Source: Pseudomonas sp. KU43P (lineage in GTDB: Bacteria > Pseudomonadota > Gammaproteobacteria > Pseudomonadales > Pseudomonadaceae). Taken from it: a DNA stretch of 64,000 nucleotides. Each line of letters opens with the position of its first letter. Position 1 is the first letter of the stretch. The notes below the pieces were generated by a model. That model did not search any database, had not been told where the DNA came from, and was given only the letters and a program-made list of their open reading frames with translations. The position numbers and the translations under genes are program-made. The stretch spans positions 3,631,501 to 3,695,500 of the forward strand of contig NZ_AP019365.1 of the NCBI RefSeq assembly GCF_033095865.1, read 5' to 3'. Of the stretch, positions 51,616 through 61,792 are shown piece by piece.

Positions 51616-51638
51616 AAAAGGGGCGCAAAGCGCCCCCC
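51616..51638 (-). terminator. Terminator after terC-like gene
   Basis: On the minus strand the stem GGGGCGC / GCGCCCC with a TTT loop is followed by TTTTGCC, 11 bp after the TerC stop. Confidence 0.85.
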
Positions 51639-51646
51639 GTATCACA

Positions 51647-52399
51647 TCACCCCTCAGCCGCCTCACGCTTGAGCCGTGCCCGTCGCGCCAGGATGTTGAG
51701 GATCTCGATCACCGTCGAGAAGGCCATCGCGGCATACACGTACCCCTTCGGCACATGAGCACCGAAACCTTCGGCGATCAGGGTCATGCCGATCATGATC
51801 AGGAAGCCCAGGGCCAGCATCACCACGGTCGGGTTGTCGTTGATGAAGTTGGCCAGCGGGTCGGCGGCTACCATCATCACGATCACAGCGGTAATCACGG
51901 CGATGATCATGATCGGCAGGTGCTCGGTCATGCCCACGGCGGTGATGATGCTGTCGACCGAGAACACGATGTCCAGCAGCAGGATCTGGAAGATCGCCGC
52001 CGCAAAGCCCAGGGTGACCGTGGACGAGACCTTGGCCTCTTCCTTGGCCCCGTGCGGGTCGACGTTCTCGTGGATTTCCTTGGTGGCCTTCCACAGCAGG
52101 AACAGGCCACCGGCGATCAGGATCACGTCCTTCCAGGAGAAGGCGTTGCCGAACACTTCGAACACCGGGTCGGTCAACTGCACGATCCAGGCCACGGTGC
52201 TGAGCAGGGCCAGGCGCATCACCAGGGCCATGCTGATACCGATGCGCCGCGCTTTGGAGCGGTACTCCAGCGGCAGCTTGTTGGTCAGGATCGAGATGAA
52301 GATCAGGTTATCGATACCCAGTACCACTTCCATGGCCACGAGGGTAGCCAGGGCAACCCAGGCGGTGGGGCTTGCGGCGAGTTCCAGCAAATATTCCAT
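51647..52399 (-). CDS. TerC-family integral membrane protein
   Basis: The 250-residue protein has seven or more helices and the family's paired acidic motifs in the membrane: [18 protein letters not shown] and [19 protein letters not shown]. TerC/Alx-type proteins are linked to manganese export and tellurite or pH stress. This gene was probably named YgdQ/YkoY-like in other genomes. It ends at a good terminator. The lipoprotein gene at 52426 lies 26 bp upstream in the same direction. Confidence 0.9.
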   Translation of the reverse strand: MEYLLELAASPTAWVALATLVAMEVVLGIDNLIFISILTNKLPLEYRSKARRIGISMALVMRLALLSTVAWIVQLTDPVFEVFGNAFSWKDVILIAGGLFLLWKATKEIHENVDPHGAKEEAKVSSTVTLGFAAAIFQILLLDIVFSVDSIITAVGMTEHLPIMIIAVITAVIVMMVAADPLANFINDNPTVVMLALGFLIMIGMTLIAEGFGAHVPKGYVYAAMAFSTVIEILNILARRARLKREAAEG

Positions 52400-52425
52400 G
52401 TTTCAATCCTGCAAACGGTTCTGGT

Positions 52426-52665
52426 TCAGATGTCCTGGGTCTTTTCTTGCGGCTCGGCTTGCTTGGGCTTCTGCCCTTCGCTGCCGATGGCATCGCTCAG
52501 GGCCTCCTGGGCGGCCTTGTTGGTGTCATCGATGGCCTGCTTGGCCGACTTGGCGGCCTGGTCGAGCATCTGCTGGGCAGACTTCTCGGCCTGATCGCAG
52601 CCCGCTAGGCTCACTAGCGCCAAGGCTAGCACCAGCGGAGTACCGATGGATTTGAGTTGCAACAT
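52426..52665 (-). CDS. Small Ala/Lys-rich lipoprotein (79 aa)
   Basis: The lipoprotein signal (LVLALALVSLAGC, lipobox LAGC) is followed by a helical, Ala-rich chain (SAQQMLDQAAKSAKQAIDDT, KAAQEALSDAIGS) and a Lys/Gln/Pro tail. It is likely an envelope lipoprotein of Lpp-like size but without the Lpp heptads. Function unknown. It precedes the TerC gene by 26 bp, so they may share a transcript. Confidence 0.82.
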   Translation of the reverse strand: MLQLKSIGTPLVLALALVSLAGCDQAEKSAQQMLDQAAKSAKQAIDDTNKAAQEALSDAIGSEGQKPKQAEPQEKTQDI

Positions 52666-52796
52666 GAGGTCCTCGCTTGTCGATATCCGTGCGGCGCGCA
52701 ACGCGCCTGATGGGGTCGCATTCTAGATGCCCTAACACATCCGGAAAATTCGTTTTTTCAGCGTGTATACTTCGGTTTTTACGAATCGAGAATGGC

Positions 52797-53690
52797 ATGC
52801 TCAATTACCGCCAGCTCCACTACTTCTGGGCCGTGGCCAAGACTGGCAGTATCGCCCGTGCCAGCGAGCAGCTGAATTTGACCCCGCAAACCATCAGCGG
52901 GCAAATCAGCCTGTTCGAGCAGACTTATGGCCTGGATCTGTTCCAGCGCGTCGGCCGGCAGCTTGAGCTGACCGAAACGGGTCGCCAGGCTCTGGTCTAT
53001 GCCGAGCAGATGTTCCAGATCGGCGGCGAGCTGGAGGCCATGCTGCGGGCCGGCCCGCAGGAGCAGATTCTGTTTCGCGTCGGCGTCGCCGACGTGGTGC
53101 CCAAGTCGATCGTCTATCGCCTGCTGGCACCGACCATGGAGCTGGACGATGTGCTGCGCATCAACTGCCGCGAGGATAAGCTCGAGCGCCTGCTGGCAGA
53201 CCTGGCGATCCAGCGCCTGGACTTGGTGATTTCCGACAGCCCGATGCCTACTCACCTGGATATCAAGGGTTACAGCCAGAAGCTCGGTGAATGCGGCCTG
53301 AGCTTTTTCGCCACCCCCACCCTGGCCCAGCGCCATGCCGGCGCCTTCCCCGCCTGCCTGCAGGATGCCCCATTGCTGATCCCCGGGCAGGAAACCGTGG
53401 TCCGCAGCCGTCTGCTGCGGTGGCTGGGCGAGCAACAGGTGCAGCCGCGAATCATTGGCGAGTTCGACGACAGTGCCTTGATGCAGGCATTCGGCCAGTC
53501 CGGCAGCGGCATTTTCGTGGCGCCGAGCGTGATTGCCGAGGAAGTGTGCCGGCAATACGGCGTCGAGCTGATTGGGCAGACGGATGCGGTGCTTGAGTCG
53601 TTCTATGCCATTTCGGTGGAACGCAAGGTGAAACATCCAGGGATCGTGGCAATTACGGAGGGTGCGCGACGGGAGCTGTTCCATTGGTGA
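52797..53690 (+). CDS. nhaR: LysR-type regulator, NhaR-like
   Basis: The 297-residue protein begins MLNYRQLHYFWAVAKTGSIA, characteristic of NhaR, with the helix-turn-helix ASEQLNLTPQTISGQISLFE. The effector domain (about 90-297) includes SFFATPTLAQRH and SGSGIFVAPSVIAEEV as in the NhaR group. In E. coli NhaR responds to sodium and controls nhaA; in Pseudomonas its target is less clear. It is divergent from the lipoprotein-terC pair; sstT follows on its own strand after 105 bp. Confidence 0.88.
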   Translation: MLNYRQLHYFWAVAKTGSIARASEQLNLTPQTISGQISLFEQTYGLDLFQRVGRQLELTETGRQALVYAEQMFQIGGELEAMLRAGPQEQILFRVGVADVVPKSIVYRLLAPTMELDDVLRINCREDKLERLLADLAIQRLDLVISDSPMPTHLDIKGYSQKLGECGLSFFATPTLAQRHAGAFPACLQDAPLLIPGQETVVRSRLLRWLGEQQVQPRIIGEFDDSALMQAFGQSGSGIFVAPSVIAEEVCRQYGVELIGQTDAVLESFYAISVERKVKHPGIVAITEGARRELFHW

Positions 53691-53795
53691 TGAGCCTGGC
53701 CATTTCGCGGGCATTCCTTGCACAAGGGTCGGAACTTACCTACTAAGGTCTATGGTAAAGTCGCGCCCTTTCACGCTATCGAGACAGCGCTGCAC

Positions 53796-55007
53796 ATGAC
53801 CCCTGTTTTCCGCCTCCTCAACCGTACCAGCCTGGTGACCCAGATCGTCATCGGCTTGGTCGCCGGTATCGCCCTAGCCCTGCTGGCGCCGGCCATCGCC
53901 CGCGACCTGGGCTTCCTCGGCAAGGTGTTCGTCAGCGCCCTCAAGGCCGTCGCGCCGGTGCTGGTGTTCATCCTGGTCATGGCGTCGATCGCCAACCATC
54001 GCCACGGCCAGGAAACCCACATTCGCCCGATCCTTTGGCTGTACCTGCTGGGCACCTTCGCGGCAGCGGTGGTCGCCGTGGTGGCCAGCATGCTGTTCCC
54101 CTCGCAACTGGCCCTCAGCACCAGCGAGGCCACGCTCAGCGCACCAGGCGGCATCGCCGAGGTGCTGCAGAACTTGTTGCTCAGCGCCGTGGACAACCCG
54201 ATCAACGCCCTGCTCAAGGCCAACTTCATCGGCATCCTGACCTGGGCCATCGGCCTGGGCGTGGCTTTGCGCCACGCCGGCGACACTACCCGTAAAGTGG
54301 TCGAAGACCTGTCCAACGGTGTAACGTTAATCGTGCGCGTGGTCATCCGCTTCGCGCCGCTGGGCATCTTCGGCCTGGTCAGCTCCACCCTCGCCCAGTC
54401 GGGCCTGGGCGCCCTGCTCGGCTACCTGCACCTGCTGGCGGTACTGATCGGCTGCATGCTGTTCGTGGCGCTGGTGATGAACCCGCTGATCGTATTCTGG
54501 AAGATTCGCCGCAACCCGTATCCGCTGACGCTGCTGTGCCTGCGCGAGAGCGGCATCACGGCGTTCTTCACCCGCAGCTCGGCGGCCAACATCCCGGTCA
54601 ACCTGGCGCTTTCGGAGCGTCTGGGCCTGCACGAAGACACCTACTCGGTGTCGATCCCGCTGGGTGCGACCATCAACATGGCCGGCGCGGCGATCACCAT
54701 CACCGTGCTGACCCTGGCGGCGGTGCATACCTTGGGTATTGCGGTCGACCTGCCAACCGCCGTGCTGCTCAGCTTGGTCGCGGCGGTTTGCGCCTGCGGT
54801 GCTTCGGGCGTTGCGGGTGGGTCGCTGTTGCTGATTCCGCTGGCGTGCAGCCTGTTCGGCATTCCTAGCGAGATCGCCATGCAAGTGGTGGCGGTGGGCT
54901 TCATCATCGGCGTGTTGCAAGACTCGGCGGAGACGGCGTTGAACTCTTCGACCGATGTGCTGTTTACTGCGGCGGCGTGCCAGGCTGAAGAGCGGCGCGG
55001 CGCTTGA
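53796..55007 (+). CDS. sstT: Sodium-dependent serine/threonine transporter
   Basis: The 403-residue membrane protein belongs to the DAACS (glutamate transporter-like) family. RLNRTSL-like start ([20 protein letters not shown]), [20 protein letters not shown] and [20 protein letters not shown] are the SstT signatures, and [20 protein letters not shown] closes the substrate site. It imports Ser and Thr with sodium. The ATG at 53796 begins the first helix region. It is monocistronic; a weak REP-like remnant (TTTCGCCGGCAAGCGGGC) follows at about 55036. Confidence 0.92.
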   Translation: MTPVFRLLNRTSLVTQIVIGLVAGIALALLAPAIARDLGFLGKVFVSALKAVAPVLVFILVMASIANHRHGQETHIRPILWLYLLGTFAAAVVAVVASMLFPSQLALSTSEATLSAPGGIAEVLQNLLLSAVDNPINALLKANFIGILTWAIGLGVALRHAGDTTRKVVEDLSNGVTLIVRVVIRFAPLGIFGLVSSTLAQSGLGALLGYLHLLAVLIGCMLFVALVMNPLIVFWKIRRNPYPLTLLCLRESGITAFFTRSSAANIPVNLALSERLGLHEDTYSVSIPLGATINMAGAAITITVLTLAAVHTLGIAVDLPTAVLLSLVAAVCACGASGVAGGSLLLIPLACSLFGIPSEIAMQVVAVGFIIGVLQDSAETALNSSTDVLFTAAACQAEERRGA

Positions 55008-55124
55008 GGATGCTGGGGCCGCTTTGCGGCCCTTTCGCCGGCAAGCGGGCAATGAGCCCAGTGATTGCTTAAGCCAGGCGCTTTACCTACGCTAGGGGCC
55101 TTTTCCTCGCAATGAGACTGGGCC

Positions 55125-55772
55125 ATGTCAGAACACGAAACCGCAGGTGAAGGCCGCTTCAGCAGTATCGAGATCCGCATTCTCGGCTCGCTGATCGAAA
55201 AACAGGCCACCAGCCCGGAAAGCTATCCACTGACCCTCAATGCCCTGGTCCTGGCCTGCAACCAGAAAACCAGCCGCGAACCCGTCATGAACCTGAGCCA
55301 AGGCCAGGTCGGCCAGGCCCTGCGCACCCTCGAAGGCCAGCACATGACCCGCCTGCAGATGGGCAGCCGAGCCGACCGCTGGGAGCAACGGGTGGACAAG
55401 GCCCTGGAACTGGTGCCAGCACAGCTTGTGCTGATGGGCCTGATGTTCCTGCGCGGCCCGCAAACCCTCAACGAACTGCTGACCCGCAGCAACCGCCTGC
55501 ACGACTTCGACGACACCGAACAGATCCAGCACCAGCTGGAGCGCCTGATCTCCCGCGGCCTGGCCTTGCACCTGCCGCGCCAGGCCGGCCAGCGCGAAGA
55601 CCGCTACACCCATGCGCTGGGTGACCCGGCGGAGATCGAGGCAATCCTTGCTGCACGCCAGCAGGAAGGTGGCGCCCGCAGCAGCGGCGGTGGTGTATCG
55701 GAAGAGCGCATCGAAGCCCTGGAAGCGCGGATTGCAGCGCTGGAGGCGCGCCTGGCCGAACTCGAAGGCTGA
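55125..55772 (+). CDS. yceH: YceH/DUF480 family protein
   Basis: The 215-residue protein has two winged-helix domains ([60 protein letters not shown]) and a C-terminal coiled coil ([20 protein letters not shown]), the known YceH layout. It is a cytoplasmic, probably DNA-binding protein without an assigned role. It is convergent with the 62-residue gene at 55778 (five bases between stops). Confidence 0.92.
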   Translation: MSEHETAGEGRFSSIEIRILGSLIEKQATSPESYPLTLNALVLACNQKTSREPVMNLSQGQVGQALRTLEGQHMTRLQMGSRADRWEQRVDKALELVPAQLVLMGLMFLRGPQTLNELLTRSNRLHDFDDTEQIQHQLERLISRGLALHLPRQAGQREDRYTHALGDPAEIEAILAARQQEGGARSSGGGVSEERIEALEARIAALEARLAELEG

Positions 55773-55777
55773 GCCGT

Positions 55778-55966
55778 TCAAAGTTCCGGTTCGGGGAAGT
55801 TGCGGCAACTCTTGCGTTCGGCCAGCTCCTTGTCACTGGGGCGCTGGTCGACGAACACGGTACGGCCGTCGGCGTAGATCTCGAGGTAGCCCCAGTGCAG
55901 GTCCTGCTCCTTCTGCCCGGGCTTGGGTGGCACTAGCCACCAGGGTTCGCGGCTGATCAGGGTCAT
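55778..55966 (-). CDS. Small conserved-type hypothetical protein (62 aa)
   Basis: The protein begins MTLISREPWWLVPPKPGQKE and includes WGYLEIYADGRTVFVDQRPS. It looks like a small beta-rich domain. AGGA lies about eight bases before the ATG at 55966. No function is known to me. Good coding bias and tight fit against yceH support a real gene. Confidence 0.75.
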   Translation of the reverse strand: MTLISREPWWLVPPKPGQKEQDLHWGYLEIYADGRTVFVDQRPSDKELAERKSCRNFPEPEL

Positions 55967-56020
55967 GAGGGGATTCCTGAGAGGGTCTGCTGTAATCATA
56001 GACACCCTCCGTCTGTAATG

Positions 56021-56113
56021 ACCTCATCGCCGGCAAGCCGGCTCCCACAGGTACTCCACAACCCTTGAGGCCAGTGTTGTACCTGTGAAAGCCGGCTTGC
56101 CGGCGATGGGGCC
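56021..56113. repeat. REP pair
   Basis: Two opposite REP cores (CATCGCCGGCAAGCCGGCTC and GCCGGCTTGCCGGCGATGGG) flank a 37-bp spacer downstream of ahpF. Confidence 0.85.
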
Positions 56114-56122
56114 AATGCAGGC

Positions 56123-57685
56123 TTACGCCGGAGCAGAGGTCCGAATCAGGTGGTCGAAGGCAGCCAGCGATGCCTTGGCCCCCTCACCCACCGCGATGAC
56201 GATCTGCTTGTACGGCACCGTGGTCACGTCACCGGCAGCAAACACGCCAGGAATGTTGGTCGCGCCTTTGGCATCGACGATGATTTCGCCACGCGGCGAC
56301 AGCTCGACCGTGCCCTTGAGCCAATCGGTGTTCGGCAGCAGGCCGATCTGTACGAAGATGCCTTCCAGCGCCAGGTCGTGCACTTCATCCGTGGCGCGGT
56401 CCTTGTAGCGCAGTCCTGTCACTTTTTCGCCATTGCCCACCACCTCGGTGGTCAGCGCGCGGGTGATGACCTTGACGTTGGGCAGGCTGTGCAACTTGCG
56501 CTGCAACACCGCGTCGGCGCGCAACTGGCTGTCGAACTCGATCAGCGTCACCTGGGCGACGATGCCGGCCAGGTCGATGGCCGCTTCCACGCCGGAGTTG
56601 CCGCCGCCGATCACCGCTACGCGCTTGCCCTTGAACAGCGGGCCGTCGCAGTGCGGGCAGTAGGCCACGCCACGGGCGCGGTATTCCTGCTCGCCCGGCA
56701 CGTTCATCTCACGCCAGCGGGCACCGGTAGCCAGGATCACGGTCTTGGCCTTGAGCGAGGCACCGCCGGCCAGGCGCACTTCGTGCAGGCCGCCGTCAGT
56801 GGCCGGAATCAGCGCTTCGCCGCGCTGCAGGTTCATGATGTCGACGTCGTACTGCTTGACGTGCTCTTCCAGCGCCGTGGCCAGTTTCGGCCCTTCGGTT
56901 TCCTGCACCGAGATGAAGTTCTCGATGGCCAGAGTGTCGAGCACCTGGCCGCCGAAACGCTCGGCTGCGACACCGGTACGGATACCTTTGCGCGCTGCGT
57001 AGATCGCTGCCGCAGCACCCGCTGGGCCACCGCCGACCACCAGCACGTCAAAGGCGTCCTTGGCGTTGATCTTCTCGGCCTGGCGGCTGCCCGCACTGGT
57101 GTCGATCTTGCCGAGGATCTCTTCCAGGCCCATGCGGCCCTGGCCGAACACTTCGCCGTTCAGGTAGATGCTCGGCACCGCCATGATCTTGCGGCTTTCG
57201 ACTTCGTCCTGGAACAGCGCGCCGTCGATGGCCACGTGGCGGACGTTGGGGTTGAGCACTGCCATCAAGTTCAGCGCCTGGACCACGTCCGGGCAGTTCT
57301 GGCACGACAGCGAGAAATAGGTCTCGAAGGTGAATTCGCCTTGCAGCCCCTGGATCTGCTCGATCACTTCGGCGCTGGCCTTGGACGGGTGGCCGCCGAC
57401 TTGCAGCAGCGCCAGCACCAAGGAGGTGAATTCGTGGCCCATGGGGATACCGGCAAAGCGCAGGCTAATATCCGCCCCCGGGCGATTGAGCGAGAACGAT
57501 GGACGACGGGCGTCATCACCGTCCGCGCGCAGGGTAATCAGGTTCGACAGGCCGGCAATTTCCACCAGCAGGTCGTGCAGTTCGCGAGACTTCGCGCCGT
57601 CGTCGAGGGAGGCTACGATCTCGATCGGCTGTGTGACCCGCTCCAGGTAGGTTTTCAGTTGCGATTTAAGCGTGGCGTCCAACAT
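56123..57685 (-). CDS. ahpF: Alkyl hydroperoxide reductase flavoprotein subunit
   Basis: The 520-residue protein has the AhpF order: an N-terminal double thioredoxin-fold domain with CQNCPD (near residue 129), FAD motif [17 protein letters not shown], the redox-active [10 protein letters not shown], an NADH motif [15 protein letters not shown] and the C-terminal FAD motif [15 protein letters not shown]. It passes electrons from NADH to AhpC. The ATG at 57685 ([17 protein letters not shown]) is the usual start. A terminator-like hairpin lies between it and ahpC upstream. Confidence 0.96.
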   Translation of the reverse strand: MLDATLKSQLKTYLERVTQPIEIVASLDDGAKSRELHDLLVEIAGLSNLITLRADGDDARRPSFSLNRPGADISLRFAGIPMGHEFTSLVLALLQVGGHPSKASAEVIEQIQGLQGEFTFETYFSLSCQNCPDVVQALNLMAVLNPNVRHVAIDGALFQDEVESRKIMAVPSIYLNGEVFGQGRMGLEEILGKIDTSAGSRQAEKINAKDAFDVLVVGGGPAGAAAAIYAARKGIRTGVAAERFGGQVLDTLAIENFISVQETEGPKLATALEEHVKQYDVDIMNLQRGEALIPATDGGLHEVRLAGGASLKAKTVILATGARWREMNVPGEQEYRARGVAYCPHCDGPLFKGKRVAVIGGGNSGVEAAIDLAGIVAQVTLIEFDSQLRADAVLQRKLHSLPNVKVITRALTTEVVGNGEKVTGLRYKDRATDEVHDLALEGIFVQIGLLPNTDWLKGTVELSPRGEIIVDAKGATNIPGVFAAGDVTTVPYKQIVIAVGEGAKASLAAFDHLIRTSAPA

Positions 57686-57718
57686 ACGGGCGATTCCTTT
57701 TTCAAACTTCGGATACAA

Positions 57719-57748
57719 AAACGCCCAGGCGATAGCGCCCGGGCGTTT
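57719..57748 (-). terminator. Hairpin between ahpC and ahpF (terminator/attenuator)
   Basis: On the minus strand AAACGCCCGGGCGC pairs with GCCTGGGCGTTT and TTTT follows. It lies about 60 bp after the ahpC stop and 33 bp before the ahpF start, so it probably lowers ahpF expression relative to ahpC. Confidence 0.8.
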
Positions 57749-57809
57749 GACGGGGCAGTGAGTACTTCAGCTGTGGCGGCTGCTCACCGCCCGCGACGGG
57801 TGCATGGCC

Positions 57810-58373
57810 TCAGATCTTGCCGACCAGGTCCAGCGATGGCGCCAGGGTAGCTTCGCCTTCTTTCCACTTGGCTGGGCACACTTCGCCTGGGTGGGCAGCG
57901 ACGTACTGGGCAGCCTTGACCTTGCGCAGCAGCTCGCTGGCGTCACGGCCTACACCGCCGTCGTTGATTTCGACGATCTTGATCTGGCCTTCCGGGTTGA
58001 TCACGAAGGTACCGCGATCGGCCAGGCCGGCTTCTTCGATCAACACGTCGAAGTTGCGCGAGATGACGTGGGTCGGGTCACCGATCAGCGGGTACTTGAT
58101 CTTGCCGATGGTGTCCGAGGTGTCGTGCCAGGCTTTGTGGGTGAAGTGGGTGTCGGTGGATACACCGTAGATCTCCACGCCCAGTTTCTGGAACTCGGCG
58201 TAGTTGTCAGCAAGGTCACCCAGTTCGGTCGGGCAGACGAAAGTGAAGTCGGCCGGGTAGAAGAACACGACAGACCACTTGCCCTTCAGGTCCGCTTCGC
58301 TTACCTGAACGAATTCGCCGTTGTGGAAGGCGGTGGCGTTGAACGGTTTGACCTGGCTGTTGATGATAGGCAT
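57810..58373 (-). CDS. ahpC: Alkyl hydroperoxide reductase, peroxiredoxin subunit
   Basis: The 187-residue typical 2-Cys peroxiredoxin has the peroxidatic Cys in [19 protein letters not shown] (near residue 47) and the resolving Cys in [11 protein letters not shown] (near 166). It reduces hydrogen peroxide and organic peroxides in the cytoplasm. It is the promoter-proximal gene of ahpCF. GGAGCG precedes the ATG. The 140 bp upstream should hold the promoter; I could not show a proper OxyR site. Confidence 0.96.
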   Translation of the reverse strand: MPIINSQVKPFNATAFHNGEFVQVSEADLKGKWSVVFFYPADFTFVCPTELGDLADNYAEFQKLGVEIYGVSTDTHFTHKAWHDTSDTIGKIKYPLIGDPTHVISRNFDVLIEEAGLADRGTFVINPEGQIKIVEINDGGVGRDASELLRKVKAAQYVAAHPGEVCPAKWKEGEATLAPSLDLVGKI

Positions 58374-58513
58374 GAGAGACGCTCCTTCATGGGGTTGAAA
58401 TCAGTTGACGGAGAGAATCCTAACCGCTGGTCGCCATTAAGGCTCATTGGCAAACCTCATGCTCATGATTGGTTTTGGCTATAAGCATTTCTGTTCGATA
58501 GATTGTTTGATTC

Positions 58514-60979
58514 CTACGACTTTTCGCCCGTGCACAGATGGGCAGCCTGCACCTGATCAGCGGAGAGCTCATAGACGATCGAGCAGCGCTCATCGTCCTC
58601 ATCCCCCCACTTCACCTCGAGCGTGCCCGCATCGGCATTCGAGCGTACATGCAGCCGGCTGCCCTGCCCGACCATGCCTAGCTCATTGCCCTGCGCATCG
58701 AGGACTTGCGCACCGAACGGCAAGGCTCCGCCATCGTCGAAACGGCCGTGCAAGGTGAATTGACGGCCACTGCGTGTCGGGAAATGCAGCAGCGACACTG
58801 CGCCGGCATGCGGCACCACCGACTGTGCGGCCAGCAGCAGTTCGGTATCGCGCGACATGCCTTTGGGGTCGAGCTCGATCGTATTGACGCTGTAAGGCGA
58901 CAGCGAGGGGGCGACCGCGTAGCCACGGCGATCGAGCTTCACATGAGGGTGCTGGCGTATGTGCGCAGCATCGGCACCTGGAGCATGGACAATGGCAAAA
59001 CTCTCGCCCAAGGGTGGGGCCGCGAGAACGCCGCCCTGGTGGGCGACCAAGGCACCTTGCGCCCCCAGCGTAGCCTGGCGATAACCACGGCGGCTCGACA
59101 ATGAACCACTGAACTCACCTTTCGCCCCCCGGTGGAGCAAGTTGGCATCGAAGCCACTGCTGGCCCGCTCACCTTCCTGGTGCACCAGCGCCAGGCCATG
59201 CCCCCATTGCCCATGGTCCCCCGCCGTACCACTCCAGCGAACACTGGAGCTGCCCTTTCCTTGTGAATCCCTGTTGAGTGCGGTAGCAAGCGAAGACCGG
59301 CGCCGCTCGCCAAAGGGCATACTGGCATTGACCGTCAGGGTATTGATGGGCGCCCTTGCTGCACGCAGTTCGCGGTTCAGGTTGATGCCGTAGCTGAGCG
59401 AACCGAGGTTGTTGTTGTATCCGACCGAGTAACTGTCACTGCTGCGGCCAGCCCGACTCTGACGCAAACTGGCCCTGAGGTTGAAGCGCCCGCCCCGCTC
59501 ACCCAGCTGCTGATCGAGCCCCAGGCCCGCCTGCCAATCGAGCGAGTCGAGGCGGGCACCGCCGCGTACACGCGCATAATCATTGAAGCTGTAATACCCT
59601 GGCCCCTCACTACGAGTCAGTGACGCGCTCAGGTCGGTTGAGGTCGTGCTCAAGCGCTGGCGCCAGCTCAAACGCCAGGCCTGGCCTCGCACCTGTTGAT
59701 CTCGAGCCAGCGTGGCGCTTGCGTGATAGCCGGTCAGCCCCAGTGCACCAAATCCGGTGTTGATGGCCACGCCCATGGCGCTACCCAGGTAATCCTCGGC
59801 GACCCAGGTACCACCGTGCACGCTGAAGCGGTTGTCCAGCCCTTGCTGCCAGCTACCCTCTACGAAACCTGGGCCCGATCGCCCTTGCGCCTCGCGCCAC
59901 ACGCCGCTGGCCAGTTCGAAACGCTTGGCGCCCGGTCGCAGTGCAAGCGGTGCTGTCTGATAAGGCAGGAAGAAGGTTCTGACGCTGCCATCCGACTCGC
60001 GCAGTGTCACCTCCAGGTCATCATTCAGACCGCTGGCGTACAGGTCATCGATTTCAAACGGCCCCGGTGCCACCGTCGACTCATGCAACAGCATGCCGCG
60101 CTGGCGGATACTCAACAGCGCGGTGCTGTTGGCAACGCCCCTGACCACAGGTGCATAACCACGCTGCTCCTGCGCCAGCATGCGCTGGTCGCTGCCCAAC
60201 AATACGCCACGCATGGCGCTGCCTTCAAACACCTCCGAGCCGCTGTAACCGTCGCCCAGCGTCAATTGAGCGGACCAGGCAGGAATATCCCGACGCACCG
60301 AAGTGGCTACCGGCTGGTAACGCGAAGGCATACCTGTGGACGCCTGCCAGCTCCCCTCATGGCGCCAGTACCATCGGCCGCTGTTGAACCCCGCGCGCAC
60401 ACCCAGGTAGGTCTGACGGGTGGTCTGGTCTTGTTCGAGGTCATGCTGCTCGTAAACATTGAGGCGATAGTCGAAGAAGGCAGCCGTTACGCCACTGTCC
60501 CAGTTTTCCGGTGGCAGGTATCCGCTGGGCAGACGCAACAGCGCCTGCTGCGGGATCTGCAGGTCCAGCTGCAGGTTGCCGAAATCCAGCGACTCGCTGG
60601 CAGCCGAAACACTTTCAACCAGCGCGATGCAGGCTTCCTTCTGCTGCAGTCGCTCGCGCACCTCGCGGCTCAGCCGTTGCGTGTCCACGCCCAACTTCAA
60701 CAGCAGTGGCTCGCTGTAACAGGGCGTCGGCGCCTGGTGCTGCTCCTGCACGCTCAGGGGCATTCGGTGGCGCCCCATCCATTGCTGATTCACTGTCACA
60801 TCGAGGGTGTAGATACCCTCGGGCACTGTCGCGCCCTGCTCGAAGCGACGCAGGTCGACCGATGTGCCGTCTCGCAGCAGCCCAGGGTCGAACTCGATCG
60901 CAGCGGCAGGGCCTGCGAGGTATCCGCTCAACACGCATGCGGCCATATGGCGCCTTCGCACAATGTTCGTGAAACACAT
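58514..60979 (-). CDS. Fimbrial outer-membrane usher
   Basis: The 821-residue protein is a PapC/FimD-type usher: N-terminal periplasmic domain (IEFDPGLLRDG, GIYTLDVTVNQ, CYSEPLLLKLGVD), the barrel with a plug (DLYASGLNDDLEVTLRESDG, FFLPYQ) and C-terminal domains (LDAQGNELGMVGQGSRLHVR). It carries a signal peptide with VLSGYLAGPAAA. It threads chaperone-bound fimbrial subunits through the outer membrane. The cluster order is subunit, chaperone, usher. Closest in type to the alpha or kappa groups; the exact clade is not assigned. It begins 13 bp after the chaperone stop. Confidence 0.93.
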   Translation of the reverse strand: MCFTNIVRRRHMAACVLSGYLAGPAAAIEFDPGLLRDGTSVDLRRFEQGATVPEGIYTLDVTVNQQWMGRHRMPLSVQEQHQAPTPCYSEPLLLKLGVDTQRLSREVRERLQQKEACIALVESVSAASESLDFGNLQLDLQIPQQALLRLPSGYLPPENWDSGVTAAFFDYRLNVYEQHDLEQDQTTRQTYLGVRAGFNSGRWYWRHEGSWQASTGMPSRYQPVATSVRRDIPAWSAQLTLGDGYSGSEVFEGSAMRGVLLGSDQRMLAQEQRGYAPVVRGVANSTALLSIRQRGMLLHESTVAPGPFEIDDLYASGLNDDLEVTLRESDGSVRTFFLPYQTAPLALRPGAKRFELASGVWREAQGRSGPGFVEGSWQQGLDNRFSVHGGTWVAEDYLGSAMGVAINTGFGALGLTGYHASATLARDQQVRGQAWRLSWRQRLSTTSTDLSASLTRSEGPGYYSFNDYARVRGGARLDSLDWQAGLGLDQQLGERGGRFNLRASLRQSRAGRSSDSYSVGYNNNLGSLSYGINLNRELRAARAPINTLTVNASMPFGERRRSSLATALNRDSQGKGSSSVRWSGTAGDHGQWGHGLALVHQEGERASSGFDANLLHRGAKGEFSGSLSSRRGYRQATLGAQGALVAHQGGVLAAPPLGESFAIVHAPGADAAHIRQHPHVKLDRRGYAVAPSLSPYSVNTIELDPKGMSRDTELLLAAQSVVPHAGAVSLLHFPTRSGRQFTLHGRFDDGGALPFGAQVLDAQGNELGMVGQGSRLHVRSNADAGTLEVKWGDEDDERCSIVYELSADQVQAAHLCTGEKS

Positions 60980-60992
60980 GATGCAACGCGCC

Positions 60993-61730
60993 TCAGTCTG
61001 CCAAACGCACGTTCACCGCTTCCGGCGCCTCGCGCGCGGCACCGTAATCATCAATGAAGGCATAACGCAGTCGAGCGGCTGCCTGGCTGGGCATGCCCTC
61101 GACCTTGAAGCGCGCGCTGGCGAACGGCAGCACGTGATCAGGTTCCAGGGACACCGCAGCCCGTCCATCCTGGAGCAGCGTCAAACTGGCCAGGTTGACC
61201 ACGAAGGGGCTGGCATTGCTGGCCTGCAACGTCCATTGCCCATCTTCCTGCAGCCACTGCCAGGAGACCCGATGGTGAGCATTCACGGATTTGCCCTGCA
61301 AGCCATCGGGCCGGTACAGCAACTTGATGCGCGAGCGCAATGCCACCTGCAGGGAATTGCCCGCTCCCTTTGGCGGCACTTCAAGCACGTTGAGCCAATA
61401 GAGACTTTCGCGGTCGGCGGGCATCCCATCACCTTCCTGGAACAGTCTCAGGCTCTGCCCCTTTCCGGCATCCAGGCGGAACATGGCCGGCATTACACTG
61501 AACGGAACCTGCAGATCCTGCACCTGGGCTTGCGGGCGACCATCGTCGACCCAGGCTTGAACCAACGATGGCGTGGTTCCCTCATGGCTGAGTTTGACCG
61601 TCACTTCGGACTGGGCAGCTGGAAAGACTACGCGGGTGTTGGCAATGACCACGTTGGCGGCGAGATGAGGCGATGCCAGGCAGGCAGCCAGCAGCACTCC
61701 CCGCCGCAAGGCGTTGAAGAACGGACGCAT
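60993..61730 (-). CDS. Periplasmic fimbrial chaperone
   Basis: The 245-residue protein is a PapD-type chaperone with signal peptide (LRRGVLLAACLASPHLAA). The first-strand VVIANTRVVFPAAQSEVTVK, the P-x-L-V-Q motif SLVQAWVDDG, the basic subunit-capping residues and the signature LYWLNVLEVPPKG are present. It binds and stabilises the fimbrial subunit for the usher. I prefer the ATG at 61730 because the one at 61751 lies in the T-rich tail of a terminator hairpin. Confidence 0.92.
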   Translation of the reverse strand: MRPFFNALRRGVLLAACLASPHLAANVVIANTRVVFPAAQSEVTVKLSHEGTTPSLVQAWVDDGRPQAQVQDLQVPFSVMPAMFRLDAGKGQSLRLFQEGDGMPADRESLYWLNVLEVPPKGAGNSLQVALRSRIKLLYRPDGLQGKSVNAHHRVSWQWLQEDGQWTLQASNASPFVVNLASLTLLQDGRAAVSLEPDHVLPFASARFKVEGMPSQAAARLRYAFIDDYGAAREAPEAVNVRLAD

Positions 61731-61755
61731 GATATTCGAACTCAGGAACATGAAG

Positions 61756-61780
61756 AAAAGGCAGCCCTTGCCGGGCTGCC
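61756..61780 (-). terminator. Terminator/attenuator between fimbrial subunit and chaperone genes
   Basis: The stem GGCAGCCC / GGGCTGCC with a five-base loop is followed on the minus strand by TTTTCTTC, 12 bp after the subunit stop. It should let the subunit be made in excess over chaperone and usher. Confidence 0.8.
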
Positions 61781-61792
61781 TTCAAAAAGGTG

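Noticed and set aside
55028..55050. REP-like sequence after sstT
   Set aside because: Only a half palindrome with mismatches remains; too short to list as a repeat of its own.
58374..58513. CTAT and ATAG half-motifs upstream of ahpC as an OxyR site
   Set aside because: The halves are 15 bases apart rather than the regular seven-base spacing, and only one pair is found; not enough for a call.
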